A program made the translations under genes and the position numbers. A stretch of 64,000 nt of DNA from contig JBCCJI010000006.1 of assembly GCA_039027855.1 (NCBI GenBank), positions 114,066 through 178,065 on the forward strand. Direction: 5' to 3'. Below the pieces are notes generated by a model. That model saw only the letters and a list, made by a program, of their open reading frames with translations. It searched no databases and was not told the DNA's origin. This DNA comes from Thermohalobaculum sp039027855. Lineage in GTDB: Bacteria > Pseudomonadota > Alphaproteobacteria > Rhodobacterales > Rhodobacteraceae. This document shows, one piece after another, positions 53,448 to 61,332 of this stretch (its first letter is position 1; each line of letters begins with the position of its first letter).

Positions 53448-54218
53448 CTAACCCCGTGTCACGGTCAACGTGCCGATGCGCGTCGGCAGCGCGATCCGCG
53501 CCGGGACCCAAACACCGCTTTTCAGCTCTTCGAAGGCGATCTCGATCGCGCCGGGCTCCGACAGTCGCTCCACACTGCTGCTGCCGGCGCGGTGACCCGA
53601 GAGGGGGCGATAGGCGACGGGGCAGGTGACACGGCCATCCTCGGCACGCGCGGCACCCGTAAAGCCCAGTTCAAACACCACAAAGCCGGTGAAGATCCGC
53701 AGATCGCGCTGGCAAAGGCCCGAGGCACCCTCGCCCGCTGCCTGCAGTGCCGAGGAGGCGATGGCGGTGATCGGGTCCAGGGCCGTGCGCAGGTGATCCT
53801 GCACCAGCGGCAGGCGATCCTCGCTCCACTCGGCCGGCGCGGGCGGGATGCGTTCCCAGCGCGACGGGCCGTTGGCGGGGTCGAAATCGATCACCGTCTC
53901 TCCGCCGTTCTCGCCATCGCTGGCGATGCGGAAGCGCTCGGGCCGCGGGCCTTCGGGCGAGACCATCCCCTCCGCCTCGCCCGCGATGGCCCCGCTCCAG
54001 AACAGCACGCGGTAATCGCCATCGGCGCGGACGGCGTAGCGGTCCTGCTCGCGCGACAGGATGAGGTCGAGATCGCCGATACCAATCCCCGCGACCGCGA
54101 TGCGATAGGGGATGCGGTGCGGCTCACCATCGACCGTGCCGGCACGCAGGGTTGAGGAAAGCCCCGTACCGAGCGCCATCACCATGGCGAGCGACGCGCC
54201 GAGAAAAACTCTTCGCAT
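53448..54218 (-). CDS. DUF3108 family exported protein (copy B)
   Basis: 256 aa; the ATG at 54218 is chosen as GGGAGG lies 8 nt upstream, and two earlier ATGs overlap that site. Signal peptide: VFLGASLAMVMALGTGLSS. The mature part resembles copy A at 51379: IPYRIAVAGIGIGDLDLILS, YAVRADGDYRVLFWSGAIAG, LDPITAIASSALQ, LCQRDLRIFTGFVVFELGFT and VTCPVAYRPLSGHRA. Both share the order Cys-x-R/D...Cys-(E/P)-x-Y-R. The two look like diverged paralogues that flank meaB. It converges on meaB with 23 bp between stops. Confidence 0.86.
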   Translation of the reverse strand: MRRVFLGASLAMVMALGTGLSSTLRAGTVDGEPHRIPYRIAVAGIGIGDLDLILSREQDRYAVRADGDYRVLFWSGAIAGEAEGMVSPEGPRPERFRIASDGENGGETVIDFDPANGPSRWERIPPAPAEWSEDRLPLVQDHLRTALDPITAIASSALQAAGEGASGLCQRDLRIFTGFVVFELGFTGAARAEDGRVTCPVAYRPLSGHRAGSSSVERLSEPGAIEIAFEELKSGVWVPARIALPTRIGTLTVTRG

Positions 54219-54443
54219 GGTCATATCCTCCCTCGGTGAGCCCAAGCGCCCTTGTCTTGCGATGCAACATAGCGCAGTGCACCGGCTGGCGAGCGCGACA
54301 ACGTCGTGGACATCGCTGCGGGGGTCTTCGCCGTGCCGCAGCGATGCGTTTCACGGCGAGATCTATGTCGCAGTGCGGAAAGCATAGGGGCCGCCACCAC
54401 GCGCGCCGCTATCTTCCGTCATTGGTGAAGTGTCGGGGGATGC

Positions 54444-55958
54444 ATGGCCCATCAAGAGGTTGCCGCGCGCGACTGGTTTGCGCCGCACGCGCTGGGGCGC
54501 GAATGGCTGAGCAACGCGCGCTATGATCTGATCGCGGGTCTGGTGGTCGCGCTGGCCCTCATCCCCGAGGCCATTGCCTTCTCGATCATCGCGGGCGTCG
54601 ATCCGAAGGTTGGGCTCTACGCCTCCTTCTCCATCGCGGTGTTCTGCGCCATCACCGGTGGGCGGCCGGGCATGATCTCGGCGGCCACGGCGGCGACGGC
54701 CGTGCTGATGGTCGATCTGGTGCGCGACCATGGGCTGCAATACCTGCTCGCGGCGACGGTCCTCGCGGGGCTGTTGCAGATCCTCGCCGGCGTGCTGAGG
54801 CTTGGCCATGTCATGCGCTTCGTCTCGCGCTCGGTCATGACGGGCTTTGTGAATGCGCTCGCCATCCTGATTTTCATGGCGCAAGTGCCCGAGATGGTGG
54901 GCGTACCGCTCCTGACTTATCCGCTGATCGCGCTCGGCCTCGCCATTCTCTACCTGTTCCCGATGCTGACCAAGGCGGTGCCGGCGCCGCTTGTCTGCCT
55001 GACGGTGATCACGGCCATCGCCCTCTACTTCGAGCTCGACCTCCGCACCGTTGGGGATATGGGCGCGCTGCCCGACACGCTGCCCATCTTTCTGATTCCC
55101 GATGTGCCTCTGACGCTCGAGACGCTGGAGATCATCCTGCCCTATAGCGTGGGCGTCGCCGTCGTGGGCCTGCTCGAGAGCCTGATGACGGCATCCATCG
55201 TCGATGAGCTGACCGACACGCCGTCCGACCGCAATCGCGAATGCGTGGGTCAGGGGATCGCGAACACCGCGACGGGCTTTATCGGCGGTATGGCCGGCTG
55301 TGCGATGATCGGGCAGTCGATCATCAATGTGCAGTCGGGTGGGCGCGGGCGGCTCTCGACCTTCTCGGCCGGGATCTTCCTGCTGATCCTCGTCGTCTTC
55401 CTCGGCGAATACGTCAGCCTGATCCCCATGGCCGCCCTGGTCGCGATCATGGTGATGGTGTCGATCGGCACGTTCTCCTGGTCGTCGATCCGCAAGCTGC
55501 GCGAGCAGCCCGCCTCCTCCGGCGTCGTCATGGTGGCCACCGTGCTGGCGGTGATCTTCACGCACAACCTTGCCATTGGGGTCGGGCTCGGCGTTTTGCT
55601 GTCGGGCATCTTCTTCGCGGCCAAGATCGCCCAGATCTTCCGCGTGACATCGACGTTGTCAGCCGATGCCCGGACCCGGATCTACACGGTCGAGGGGCAG
55701 GTGTTCTTTGCCTCGGCCGATGCTTTCGTCGCCGCCTTCGACTTCCGCGAGGTGCTGGAGCGGGTCGAGATCGACCTGACGCGGGCGCATATCTGGGATG
55801 TCTCCTCGGTCGCGGCGCTCGACACGGTGGTGATGAAGTTCCGGCGCGAGGGGGCCGAGGTCGTGCTGATCGGGTTGAACAAGGCGAGCGAGACCATCGT
55901 CGACAAGCTGGGTGTGCATGATAAGCCGGGGGTGCTCGATCCGCTCTCGGCGCATTGA
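54444..55958 (+). CDS. SulP-family inorganic anion transporter
   Basis: Inner-membrane transporter of 504 aa. Ten or more hydrophobic segments from about residue 25 (LIAGLVVALALIPEAIAFSI), with SulP features PKVGLYASFSIAVFCAITGG, RPGMISAATAATAVLMVDLV, FVNALAILIFMAQVPEMVG and AGCAMIGQSIINVQSGGRGR. A cytoplasmic STAS domain forms the C-terminus (about 415-500: YTVEGQVFFASADAFVAAFD, HIWDVSSVAALDTVVMKFRR). Members carry sulfate, bicarbonate or dicarboxylates; specificity is not clear from sequence. The next gene, 79 bp downstream, is a universal stress protein, a common SulP neighbour. Confidence 0.95.
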   Translation: MAHQEVAARDWFAPHALGREWLSNARYDLIAGLVVALALIPEAIAFSIIAGVDPKVGLYASFSIAVFCAITGGRPGMISAATAATAVLMVDLVRDHGLQYLLAATVLAGLLQILAGVLRLGHVMRFVSRSVMTGFVNALAILIFMAQVPEMVGVPLLTYPLIALGLAILYLFPMLTKAVPAPLVCLTVITAIALYFELDLRTVGDMGALPDTLPIFLIPDVPLTLETLEIILPYSVGVAVVGLLESLMTASIVDELTDTPSDRNRECVGQGIANTATGFIGGMAGCAMIGQSIINVQSGGRGRLSTFSAGIFLLILVVFLGEYVSLIPMAALVAIMVMVSIGTFSWSSIRKLREQPASSGVVMVATVLAVIFTHNLAIGVGLGVLLSGIFFAAKIAQIFRVTSTLSADARTRIYTVEGQVFFASADAFVAAFDFREVLERVEIDLTRAHIWDVSSVAALDTVVMKFRREGAEVVLIGLNKASETIVDKLGVHDKPGVLDPLSAH

Positions 55959-56037
55959 GCCCCGCCCGCTGAGCCGCCCGCTGCCCTGTAGGCCGGGCGG
56001 CATCGCCGCTCACCAGACCGCTCCGGAAAGGAGGCCC

Positions 56038-56916
56038 ATGGTGGCCGAGACCAAGACCGACGGCGCTGCCCACCCGCTGCTCGCCTGTATCGACGGCTCG
56101 GGCTATGCCGACAGCGTCGCGGACCATGCCGGCTGGGCCGCCGGGCGTCTCGGGGCTCCGATCACGCTCTTGCAGGTGCTGATCCCGCGCGAGGCGGCCT
56201 CTGACGACCGCTCGGGCCGGATCATCGCCGGGGCGCGCCGGCAGCTGCTCCAGCAGTTGGCCGATCTGGACCATGAGCGCGCGAAGCTTTTGCAGGCGCA
56301 GGCCAGGCTCGATCTCGATGAGGCGGCCGAGCGGCTGACGACGGCGGGCGTCGAGCAGGTGACCAAGCTCCTCCGCCATGGTGAGCTGATCGAGACGCTG
56401 CACGCGCTGGAGCCCGAGGCGGCGATGATCGTGATCGGCAAGCGTGGCGCCGAGACCGGGGTCGAGAGCGGCTCTCTCGGCTCGAATCTCGAGCGCATTC
56501 TGCGCGGTGTCCATCGCCCGGTGCTGATCGCCGCGCGGGCCTTTACACCGCCAAGCCGCGCCCTGCTGGCCTTCGATGGCCGGTCGAGCGCGATGCAGGC
56601 TGTCGATGCGGTTTCGCGCTCGCCCCTGTTCGTCGATCTGCCCCTGACGCTGGCTCATTGCGGCAAGCCCGACGCCGCGATGACGCGGCGGCTGGATGAT
56701 GCGGCGGGCCAGTTGAGCGCTGGCGGCCTGAGCGTGGAGACGCGGGTCGAGGAGGCCGAGCCCCAGACCGCCCTGCCGGCCATGGTGGGCCGAATCGGGG
56801 CCGATCTCGTGATCATGGGCGCCTACGGCCACTCGCGCCTGCGCACCATGGTGATCGGCTCGACCACCGCCCAGGTCATCCGCGACTGCAAGGTGCCGAT
56901 CCTGGTCTATCGCTAA
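56038..56916 (+). CDS. Universal stress protein (tandem UspA domains)
   Basis: 292 aa from the ATG at 56038 behind a strong AAAGGAGG. Two UspA domains: the first begins LLACIDGSGYADSVADHAG and includes MIVIGKRGAETGVESGSLGS; the second begins ALLAFDGRSSAMQAVDAVS and ends LVIMGAYGHSRLRTMVIGST with VPILVYR. The second carries the ATP-binding G-x2-G-x9-G(S/T) pattern. Tandem UspA proteins respond to stress and can bind ATP. It is placed directly after the SulP gene, suggesting co-transcription and possibly regulation of that transporter (inference). Confidence 0.93.
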   Translation: MVAETKTDGAAHPLLACIDGSGYADSVADHAGWAAGRLGAPITLLQVLIPREAASDDRSGRIIAGARRQLLQQLADLDHERAKLLQAQARLDLDEAAERLTTAGVEQVTKLLRHGELIETLHALEPEAAMIVIGKRGAETGVESGSLGSNLERILRGVHRPVLIAARAFTPPSRALLAFDGRSSAMQAVDAVSRSPLFVDLPLTLAHCGKPDAAMTRRLDDAAGQLSAGGLSVETRVEEAEPQTALPAMVGRIGADLVIMGAYGHSRLRTMVIGSTTAQVIRDCKVPILVYR

Positions 56917-57106
56917 GCCCTGATGCTGTGATTGGCATAGTCGGGTCGGCGTAAGGCAGACAGTACGCAGACAGGCGTCCGGCTTTGCAACTCCTACGCG
57001 AGAGTTGATCGGCCCTTCATGATGTTTGCCGGTAGGCTCAGCGGGCGCTCGGTGGTGTCTCTCGCCGCGGGCGCGCGACCAGCCACTGCCAAGGGAGCGT
57101 TCTCCG

Positions 57107-57571
57107 ATGCGCCGTCTGCACCGCCTGCTTCTCGCCTTCTCCACGTTGCCGCTGCTGGCGCTCGCCCCCCCGGCCACGGCGTCCGAGGGCACGCGCGTGC
57201 AGGTGCAGGGCGAGGTGATGGATACCTGGTGCTACTTCTCGGGCGTGATGGGTGGGCCCGAGGTGGTGCTCGGCACGGCCCATCACACCTGTGCGCTCTG
57301 GTGCGCGGCCGGCGGCATTCCGGTCGGCGTGCGCACCGACGCGGGCGAGATCTACATGGTGCTGAAATGGAGCGGGGCCGAGGATCTGACCGGCGGCGAC
57401 GCGATCCTCGACGTGCAGTCGGACGTCGTCACCGTCGATGGCGTGCTGCACGAGCGTGACGGGGTGAAGTACCTGATCGTCGATGAGGTGGTCGACAACA
57501 GCGGCATCACTAACGAAACCCATGAACTCTATGGCATCATCCCGGCCTTCGTCATTCCGGAGGACAAGTGA
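57107..57571 (+). CDS. Periplasmic Cys-containing OB-like protein, first gene of SCO cassette
   Basis: 154 aa; the ATG at 57107 has GGGAG upstream. Signal peptide: LLLAFSTLPLLALAPPATAS. The mature domain reads VQVQGEVMDTWCYFSGVMGG, then TAHHTCALWCAAGGIPVGVR: a Cys, a His-His-x-Cys-x3-Cys cluster that could bind metal. The remainder is beta-rich (VLKWSGAEDLTGGDAIL, DVVTVDGVLHERDGVKYLIV), compatible with an OB fold. I do not know a named family. The stop overlaps the next start by one base (TGATG). The three-gene set ends in an SCO protein, so a role in copper or cytochrome-related redox chemistry is inferred. Confidence 0.72.
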   Translation: MRRLHRLLLAFSTLPLLALAPPATASEGTRVQVQGEVMDTWCYFSGVMGGPEVVLGTAHHTCALWCAAGGIPVGVRTDAGEIYMVLKWSGAEDLTGGDAILDVQSDVVTVDGVLHERDGVKYLIVDEVVDNSGITNETHELYGIIPAFVIPEDK

Positions 57572-58152
57572 TGCGCGCCCTAATTTCTGCTCTTGCGCTT
57601 GCCGCCACGGCCGCCCTGCCGGCCCATGCCGAGGATTTCTCGACAGGATCCGAGGCGCGCTCGTGGAACCTGATCGGAGAGGAAAAGGCCCGCTTCGAGG
57701 GGACCGTTGTCGATATCCTCTGCACGCTCACCGGTGACTGCCCTGAGGACTGTGGCGGCGGCGATCGGCAACTCGGCATCATCCGGGCCGCCGATGACCG
57801 GCTGATCATCGTCGCCAAGAACGGGCAGCCTGCCTTCAACGGCGCAGTGGAGGACCTGCTGCCCTATTGCAACGCCGAGGTGGAGGTGGACGGCCTGATG
57901 GTCGGCGAGGACGAGCTGAGCCCGACGCGCTTTTATCAGGTGCAGTTGATCCGCCGCGTGGGTGAGGCGGAGTTCTCCAAGGCCAATCGCTGGACCAAGG
58001 TCTGGGCCGAAGAGCATCCCGAAGCCGCAGGCAAGGGCCCCTGGTTCCGCCGCGATCCCGCGATCCTCAGCCGGATCGAGGAAGGCGGCTGGCTCGGCCT
58101 TGGCGCCGATGACCCGCGCGAGGAAGCCTTTGTGAAGGAATGGACGGAGTGA
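57571..58152 (+). CDS. Periplasmic Cys-containing protein, second gene of SCO cassette
   Basis: 193 aa. Signal peptide: ALISALALAATAALPAHAED. The mature part starts FEGTVVDILCTLTGDCPEDC with a CxxxC-like cluster (Cys in DILC, GDC, EDC), then GGGDRQLGIIRAADDRLIIV and LLPYCNAEVEVDGLMVGED. The layout, extracellular VVDxLC... beta segments and a late Cys, parallels the first protein loosely, suggesting related folds. The C-terminal 60 residues (FSKANRWTKVWAEEHPEA, PWFRRDPAILSRIEE) form a separate tail. Function unknown. Overlap with the SCO start (13 bp) supports one operon. Confidence 0.7.
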   Translation: MRALISALALAATAALPAHAEDFSTGSEARSWNLIGEEKARFEGTVVDILCTLTGDCPEDCGGGDRQLGIIRAADDRLIIVAKNGQPAFNGAVEDLLPYCNAEVEVDGLMVGEDELSPTRFYQVQLIRRVGEAEFSKANRWTKVWAEEHPEAAGKGPWFRRDPAILSRIEEGGWLGLGADDPREEAFVKEWTE

Positions 58153-58871
58153 GCCTGCGCCCTTTCCTGACCGCGCTGCCGCTGGCCTCTCTGTTGATCC
58201 TGCCCGTCGCCGCGCCCGCCCATGACGGCGTGATCCACGCCACGCCCGAGGAAGCGGCGCGCCACCTGGCCGAGACTGGGGATGCGCCGTCCGATGCGGC
58301 GCCGGCTGCTCTCCCGCCGCTCGGCCCGGTCAGTGCCTTTCCGATCGAGATCGAAGCGCGCTTCGATCTTGTCGACCACACCGGAAACGCGGTGAGCGAG
58401 GCGGATTTCGCCGGGCGGCCGATGCTCCTCTTCTTCGGCTATGCCGGGTGCGAGGCGATCTGCGATGTGGCCCTGCCGCGGATGGCAGCGGTGCTCGACA
58501 TCCTGGATGTGGGGCCCGAGGTGCTGCAGGCGGCGATGATCACCATCGACCCCGAGAATGACACGCCCCAGCGGTTGGCCGAGGCGATGCCCGCTCTGCA
58601 TCCCCGGCTGATCGGTCTGACCGGCCAGGAAGCGGCGCTGGCAGCGGTGCGCAAGGTCTTCCAGGTCGAGATCAGCCGGGTCGCTGAACTGCCCGACGGC
58701 ACGCCGATCTACGCGCATGGCTCCTTCGTCTATCTCCTTGATGGCGCTGGGCGCGTGGCGACCATCCTGCCGCCTGTCCTGTCCGAACAGCGCATGGCCG
58801 AGATCGTTGCGCGCTACCTCTCCATGGCCGACAACACCACCCCCGATCCCGCCTTGACGGGCGGGGGGTGA
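58140..58871 (+). CDS. SCO1/SenC family protein
   Basis: About 243 aa. Signal peptide: FLTALPLASLLILPVAAPAH. The thioredoxin-like SCO fold is recognised by FDLVDHTGNAVSEADFAGRP, LLFFGYAGCEAICDVALPRM with the copper/redox CxxxC (CEAIC), MITIDPENDTPQRLAEAM and the late His in IYAHGSFVYLLDGAG. SCO proteins deliver copper or reduce cysteines during assembly of cytochrome oxidase CuA. Here it lies with two cysteine-rich periplasmic proteins, not with oxidase genes. The start could be the ATG at 58140 or the GTG at 58149. It overlaps the previous gene. Confidence 0.9.
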   Translation: MDGVSLRPFLTALPLASLLILPVAAPAHDGVIHATPEEAARHLAETGDAPSDAAPAALPPLGPVSAFPIEIEARFDLVDHTGNAVSEADFAGRPMLLFFGYAGCEAICDVALPRMAAVLDILDVGPEVLQAAMITIDPENDTPQRLAEAMPALHPRLIGLTGQEAALAAVRKVFQVEISRVAELPDGTPIYAHGSFVYLLDGAGRVATILPPVLSEQRMAEIVARYLSMADNTTPDPALTGGG

Positions 58872-58987
58872 GGGCGTACACGCCCCAACTCTGGAATACG
58901 GACGACGCGTGATGACCCATCTCAACCCTGAGAAAAACGGGGCGATCGGGGCACGCGACCGGTGGGACGACGGACGGAGATTGATCG

Positions 58988-59272
58988 ATGGCACGGCGCT
59001 GCGAGCTGACAGGCAAGGGCGTGCTCACCGGCAACAAGGTGAGCCACTCGAACATCAAGACGCGTCGGCGCTATCTGCCGAACCTCAACCATGTGACCCT
59101 GCAGTCCGAAGTGCTCGGGCGCTCGTTCCGCTTCCGTGTCGCAGCCTCGGCGTTGCGTACGGTTGAGCATCGCGGCGGCCTGGACGCCTTCCTCGCCAAG
59201 GCGCGTGATACCGAGCTTAGCCCTCGCGCGTTGCAGGTGAAGAAGCAGGTCACCGAAGCGCGCGCCTCCTGA
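58988..59272 (+). CDS. rpmB: 50S ribosomal protein L28
   Basis: Large-subunit ribosomal protein of 94 aa. MARRCELTGKGVLTGNKVSH and SNIKTRRRYLPNLNHVTLQ are typical of L28, as is the later RFRVAASALRTVEHRGGLDA. It starts MARRCELTG as usual. The Cys-x4... zinc motif of some L28 forms is not present; only Cys5 is seen. A strong terminator follows 68 nt later. Confidence 0.97.
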   Translation: MARRCELTGKGVLTGNKVSHSNIKTRRRYLPNLNHVTLQSEVLGRSFRFRVAASALRTVEHRGGLDAFLAKARDTELSPRALQVKKQVTEARAS

Positions 59273-59340
59273 GGGGCACTATCTGACAAGCGCCACCTCG
59301 AAAGGCGCCTCCAGGCCCGCGCTGTCGGGCCGACTTGATG

Positions 59341-59370
59341 GGCCGGCCGCCTCGTCTGCCGGCCTTTTTT
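59341..59370 (+). terminator. Rho-independent terminator after rpmB
   Basis: GGCCGGC (59341-59347), 10-nt loop, GCCGGCC (59358-59364), then TTTTTT (59365-59370). It is a canonical intrinsic terminator on the plus strand, ending rpmB transcription before the convergent sirtuin gene. Confidence 0.93.
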
Positions 59371-59379
59371 GTTGCGCGA

Positions 59380-60075
59380 TCAAGCGAGCAGCGTGTCGAC
59401 CCAGGCGGGCACTATCTCGGTCGCGGCGCCGAGGCGGGTTTCGTCGAACAGCCCCGAGACATCCGAGGGTTCGAGACTAAGCTCCAGCGTTCGTGCCCGG
59501 TACTGCCGTGCCTCGGCCACGAAGCCCGCAGCCGGGTAGACCGCCCCCGAGGTGCCGATGGCGACGAACAGCGTGGCCGCGGCCAGGCGGTCGGCGATCA
59601 GGTCGAGGCCGATGGGCATCTCGCCGAACCAGACCACATCGGGGCGCATGCTGCCGACACTCTCACAGGCCTCGCACTGATCCTCGGCGGTCATCGGCCC
59701 TGTCCAAGGCACCACCGCACCGCAATCGCCACAGCGCGCCTGGTCGATCCGGCCATGCATGTGCAGCACGCCGGTATGGCCCGCCGCCTCATGCAGCGTG
59801 TCGATGTTCTGCGTGATCAGCGTCACGTCGCCCGGACGAGCAGCCGCGAGTCGCGCCAGCGCATGATGCGCGGCGTTGGGCCGGGCGCCGAGCGCGTTTT
59901 CCCGGCGCGCATCGTAAAAGCGACGGACCAGCGCTGGGTTGCGCGCAAAGCCCTCGGGCGTGGCGACGTCTTCGAGATTGTATTCCGTCCACAGCCCGCC
60001 GACGTCGCGAAACGTGCCGAGCCCGCTTTCGGCCGAGATGCCGGCGCCGGTCAGGATCACGATCTTCTCGGCCAT
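59380..60075 (-). CDS. cobB: NAD-dependent protein deacylase (sirtuin)
   Basis: Removes acetyl or other acyl groups from lysines using NAD. 231 aa from the ATG at 60075; upstream open frame overlaps the divergent phosphatase gene. Seen: NAD loop LTGAGISAESGLGTFRD, QNIDTLHEAAG, catalytic His in VLHMHGRIDQ, zinc cysteines CGDCG and CEAC, RPDVVWFGEMP, and VAIGTSGAVYPAAGFV. The Arg/Tyr pair of desuccinylase-type sirtuins (Tyr-x2-Arg) appears as RRFYDARRE, so class III-like desuccinylase activity is possible. Confidence 0.95.
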   Translation of the reverse strand: MAEKIVILTGAGISAESGLGTFRDVGGLWTEYNLEDVATPEGFARNPALVRRFYDARRENALGARPNAAHHALARLAAARPGDVTLITQNIDTLHEAAGHTGVLHMHGRIDQARCGDCGAVVPWTGPMTAEDQCEACESVGSMRPDVVWFGEMPIGLDLIADRLAAATLFVAIGTSGAVYPAAGFVAEARQYRARTLELSLEPSDVSGLFDETRLGAATEIVPAWVDTLLA

Positions 60076-60175
60076 CGGGCTGCCTGTCTTGGTCGGTTGC
60101 GTCCGCCGGGCGAGCCCTACTACGCCGCGCCGAGCCTGTGCTAGGTGTCGTTGGGAGAGCAAGGGCAACAGGAGC

Positions 60176-60697
60176 ATGACAAACGATGGCAAGGGTCCGT
60201 GGCGATCTCATCGGCAGGCGAGTGACTTGAGCGCCGCGACGCCGAAGCCGACATCCGCGCGGCGCATCCTGGTCGTCTGCCTCGGCAATATCTGCCGCTC
60301 TCCCATGGGTGAGGGGGTGCTGCGCAAGATGGCGGCCGAGGCGGCGCTGGATCTGGAGATCGATAGTGCCGGCACCGGGGCCTACCACCTCGACGATCCA
60401 CCGCAGGAGAAGGGCCTCGCGGTGGCGGCGGCGCGAGGCTATGACAACAGCGCGCAACGGGCGCGGCAGGTGGCGCCGGAGGATTTCACCGGCTTCGATC
60501 TGATTCTCGGCATGGATAGCGCCAATCTCGCCAACCTGCGGCGCATGGCACCGGCCGGTGCGACAGCGCGGATCGAGCCTTTCGATCCGGCAGCCGACGT
60601 CCCCGACCCCTGGGGCCACCCGCGCGCGGTCTACGAGGCGACGCTGGACCAGATCGAGGCGGCCGGCCGCGGCTGGATCAAACGTCTGGGCGGCTGA
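60176..60697 (+). CDS. Low-molecular-weight protein tyrosine phosphatase
   Basis: 173 aa. The catalytic P-loop VVCLGNICRSPMGEGVL (C-x5-R-S) lies at about residues 33-49, and the general-acid Asp is in FDPAADVPDPWGH (about 138-150). ILGMDSANLANLRRM is also typical. The first 28 residues precede the usual family start; the ATG at 60176 has AGGAG close by, but a TTG near 60227 would give the ordinary length. Substrates (phosphotyrosine or phosphoarginine proteins) are unknown. Divergent from the sirtuin gene. Confidence 0.93.
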   Translation: MTNDGKGPWRSHRQASDLSAATPKPTSARRILVVCLGNICRSPMGEGVLRKMAAEAALDLEIDSAGTGAYHLDDPPQEKGLAVAAARGYDNSAQRARQVAPEDFTGFDLILGMDSANLANLRRMAPAGATARIEPFDPAADVPDPWGHPRAVYEATLDQIEAAGRGWIKRLGG

Positions 60698-60765
60698 GCG
60701 CCGCCGCACCCCACTAGCGCTCTAATCCAGACGCAGTCCAACGCAGCAGCAGTCTCAGGCTATGG

Positions 60766-61191
60766 CTAGCCTGCCGGTGACAGCGCGGCCTCGGCCATGG
60801 CGCCAGTGTCGAAGATCTCCTTGCCCGCCACGATCTGCCCGTCGCGCACGGTCAAGACGTCGACTTTGGGCGTGAAGAAACTGTGCCCGGTCTTTCGGCT
60901 GCGGAACCGGATGCTGCCGACGACGATGACCCGCTCCCCGGTGCCGATCACCTCGTCAATCGTATAGTCCTCCATCGCCCAGTCCGTGTTCAGCGCCACG
61001 AGAAAGGCGATCATCTCCGCCTTGCCCGCGCAGCGCCCGGTGCACTCGCAACCGGCTCTGCCATTGCCCAACACCTCCCAATCCACGTCATCGGCGATCA
61101 GATCCATCACGCTATCAGGGTCGGTGCCGCCGCTCTCGATCCAGCGGCGATAGGCCTCGCGTACGATCTCGGTCGGATTGTCCCGGAGCAT
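60766..61191 (-). CDS. SnoaL-like/NTF2-fold protein
   Basis: 141 aa from the ATG at 61191, with CAGGAG upstream. Pattern of SnoaL-like ketosteroid isomerase-related proteins: NPTEIVREAYRRWIESGGTD, SVMDLIADDVDWEVLG, GKAEMIAFLVALNT, YTIDEVIGTGERVIVVGSIR and FTPKVDVLTVRDGQIVAGKE. Cys residues (GCECTGRCAG) are unusual. Such small proteins are often enzymes or ligand binders; the substrate is unknown. It is convergent with the phosphatase gene and divergent from lepA. Confidence 0.86.
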   Translation of the reverse strand: MLRDNPTEIVREAYRRWIESGGTDPDSVMDLIADDVDWEVLGNGRAGCECTGRCAGKAEMIAFLVALNTDWAMEDYTIDEVIGTGERVIVVGSIRFRSRKTGHSFFTPKVDVLTVRDGQIVAGKEIFDTGAMAEAALSPAG

Positions 61192-61332
61192 GGAGCGGTC
61201 TCCTGTCAAATGGTGTGTTGAGGGCATTCTAGCACGCCATGACGTCGCAGGCGCGCCCCAGCACCACCCGCAGCTCGGGGCGCGGCATCCCCGCTGCTTG
61301 ACCGCCTTCAAGGGCGACCCCAGAACAACGCG

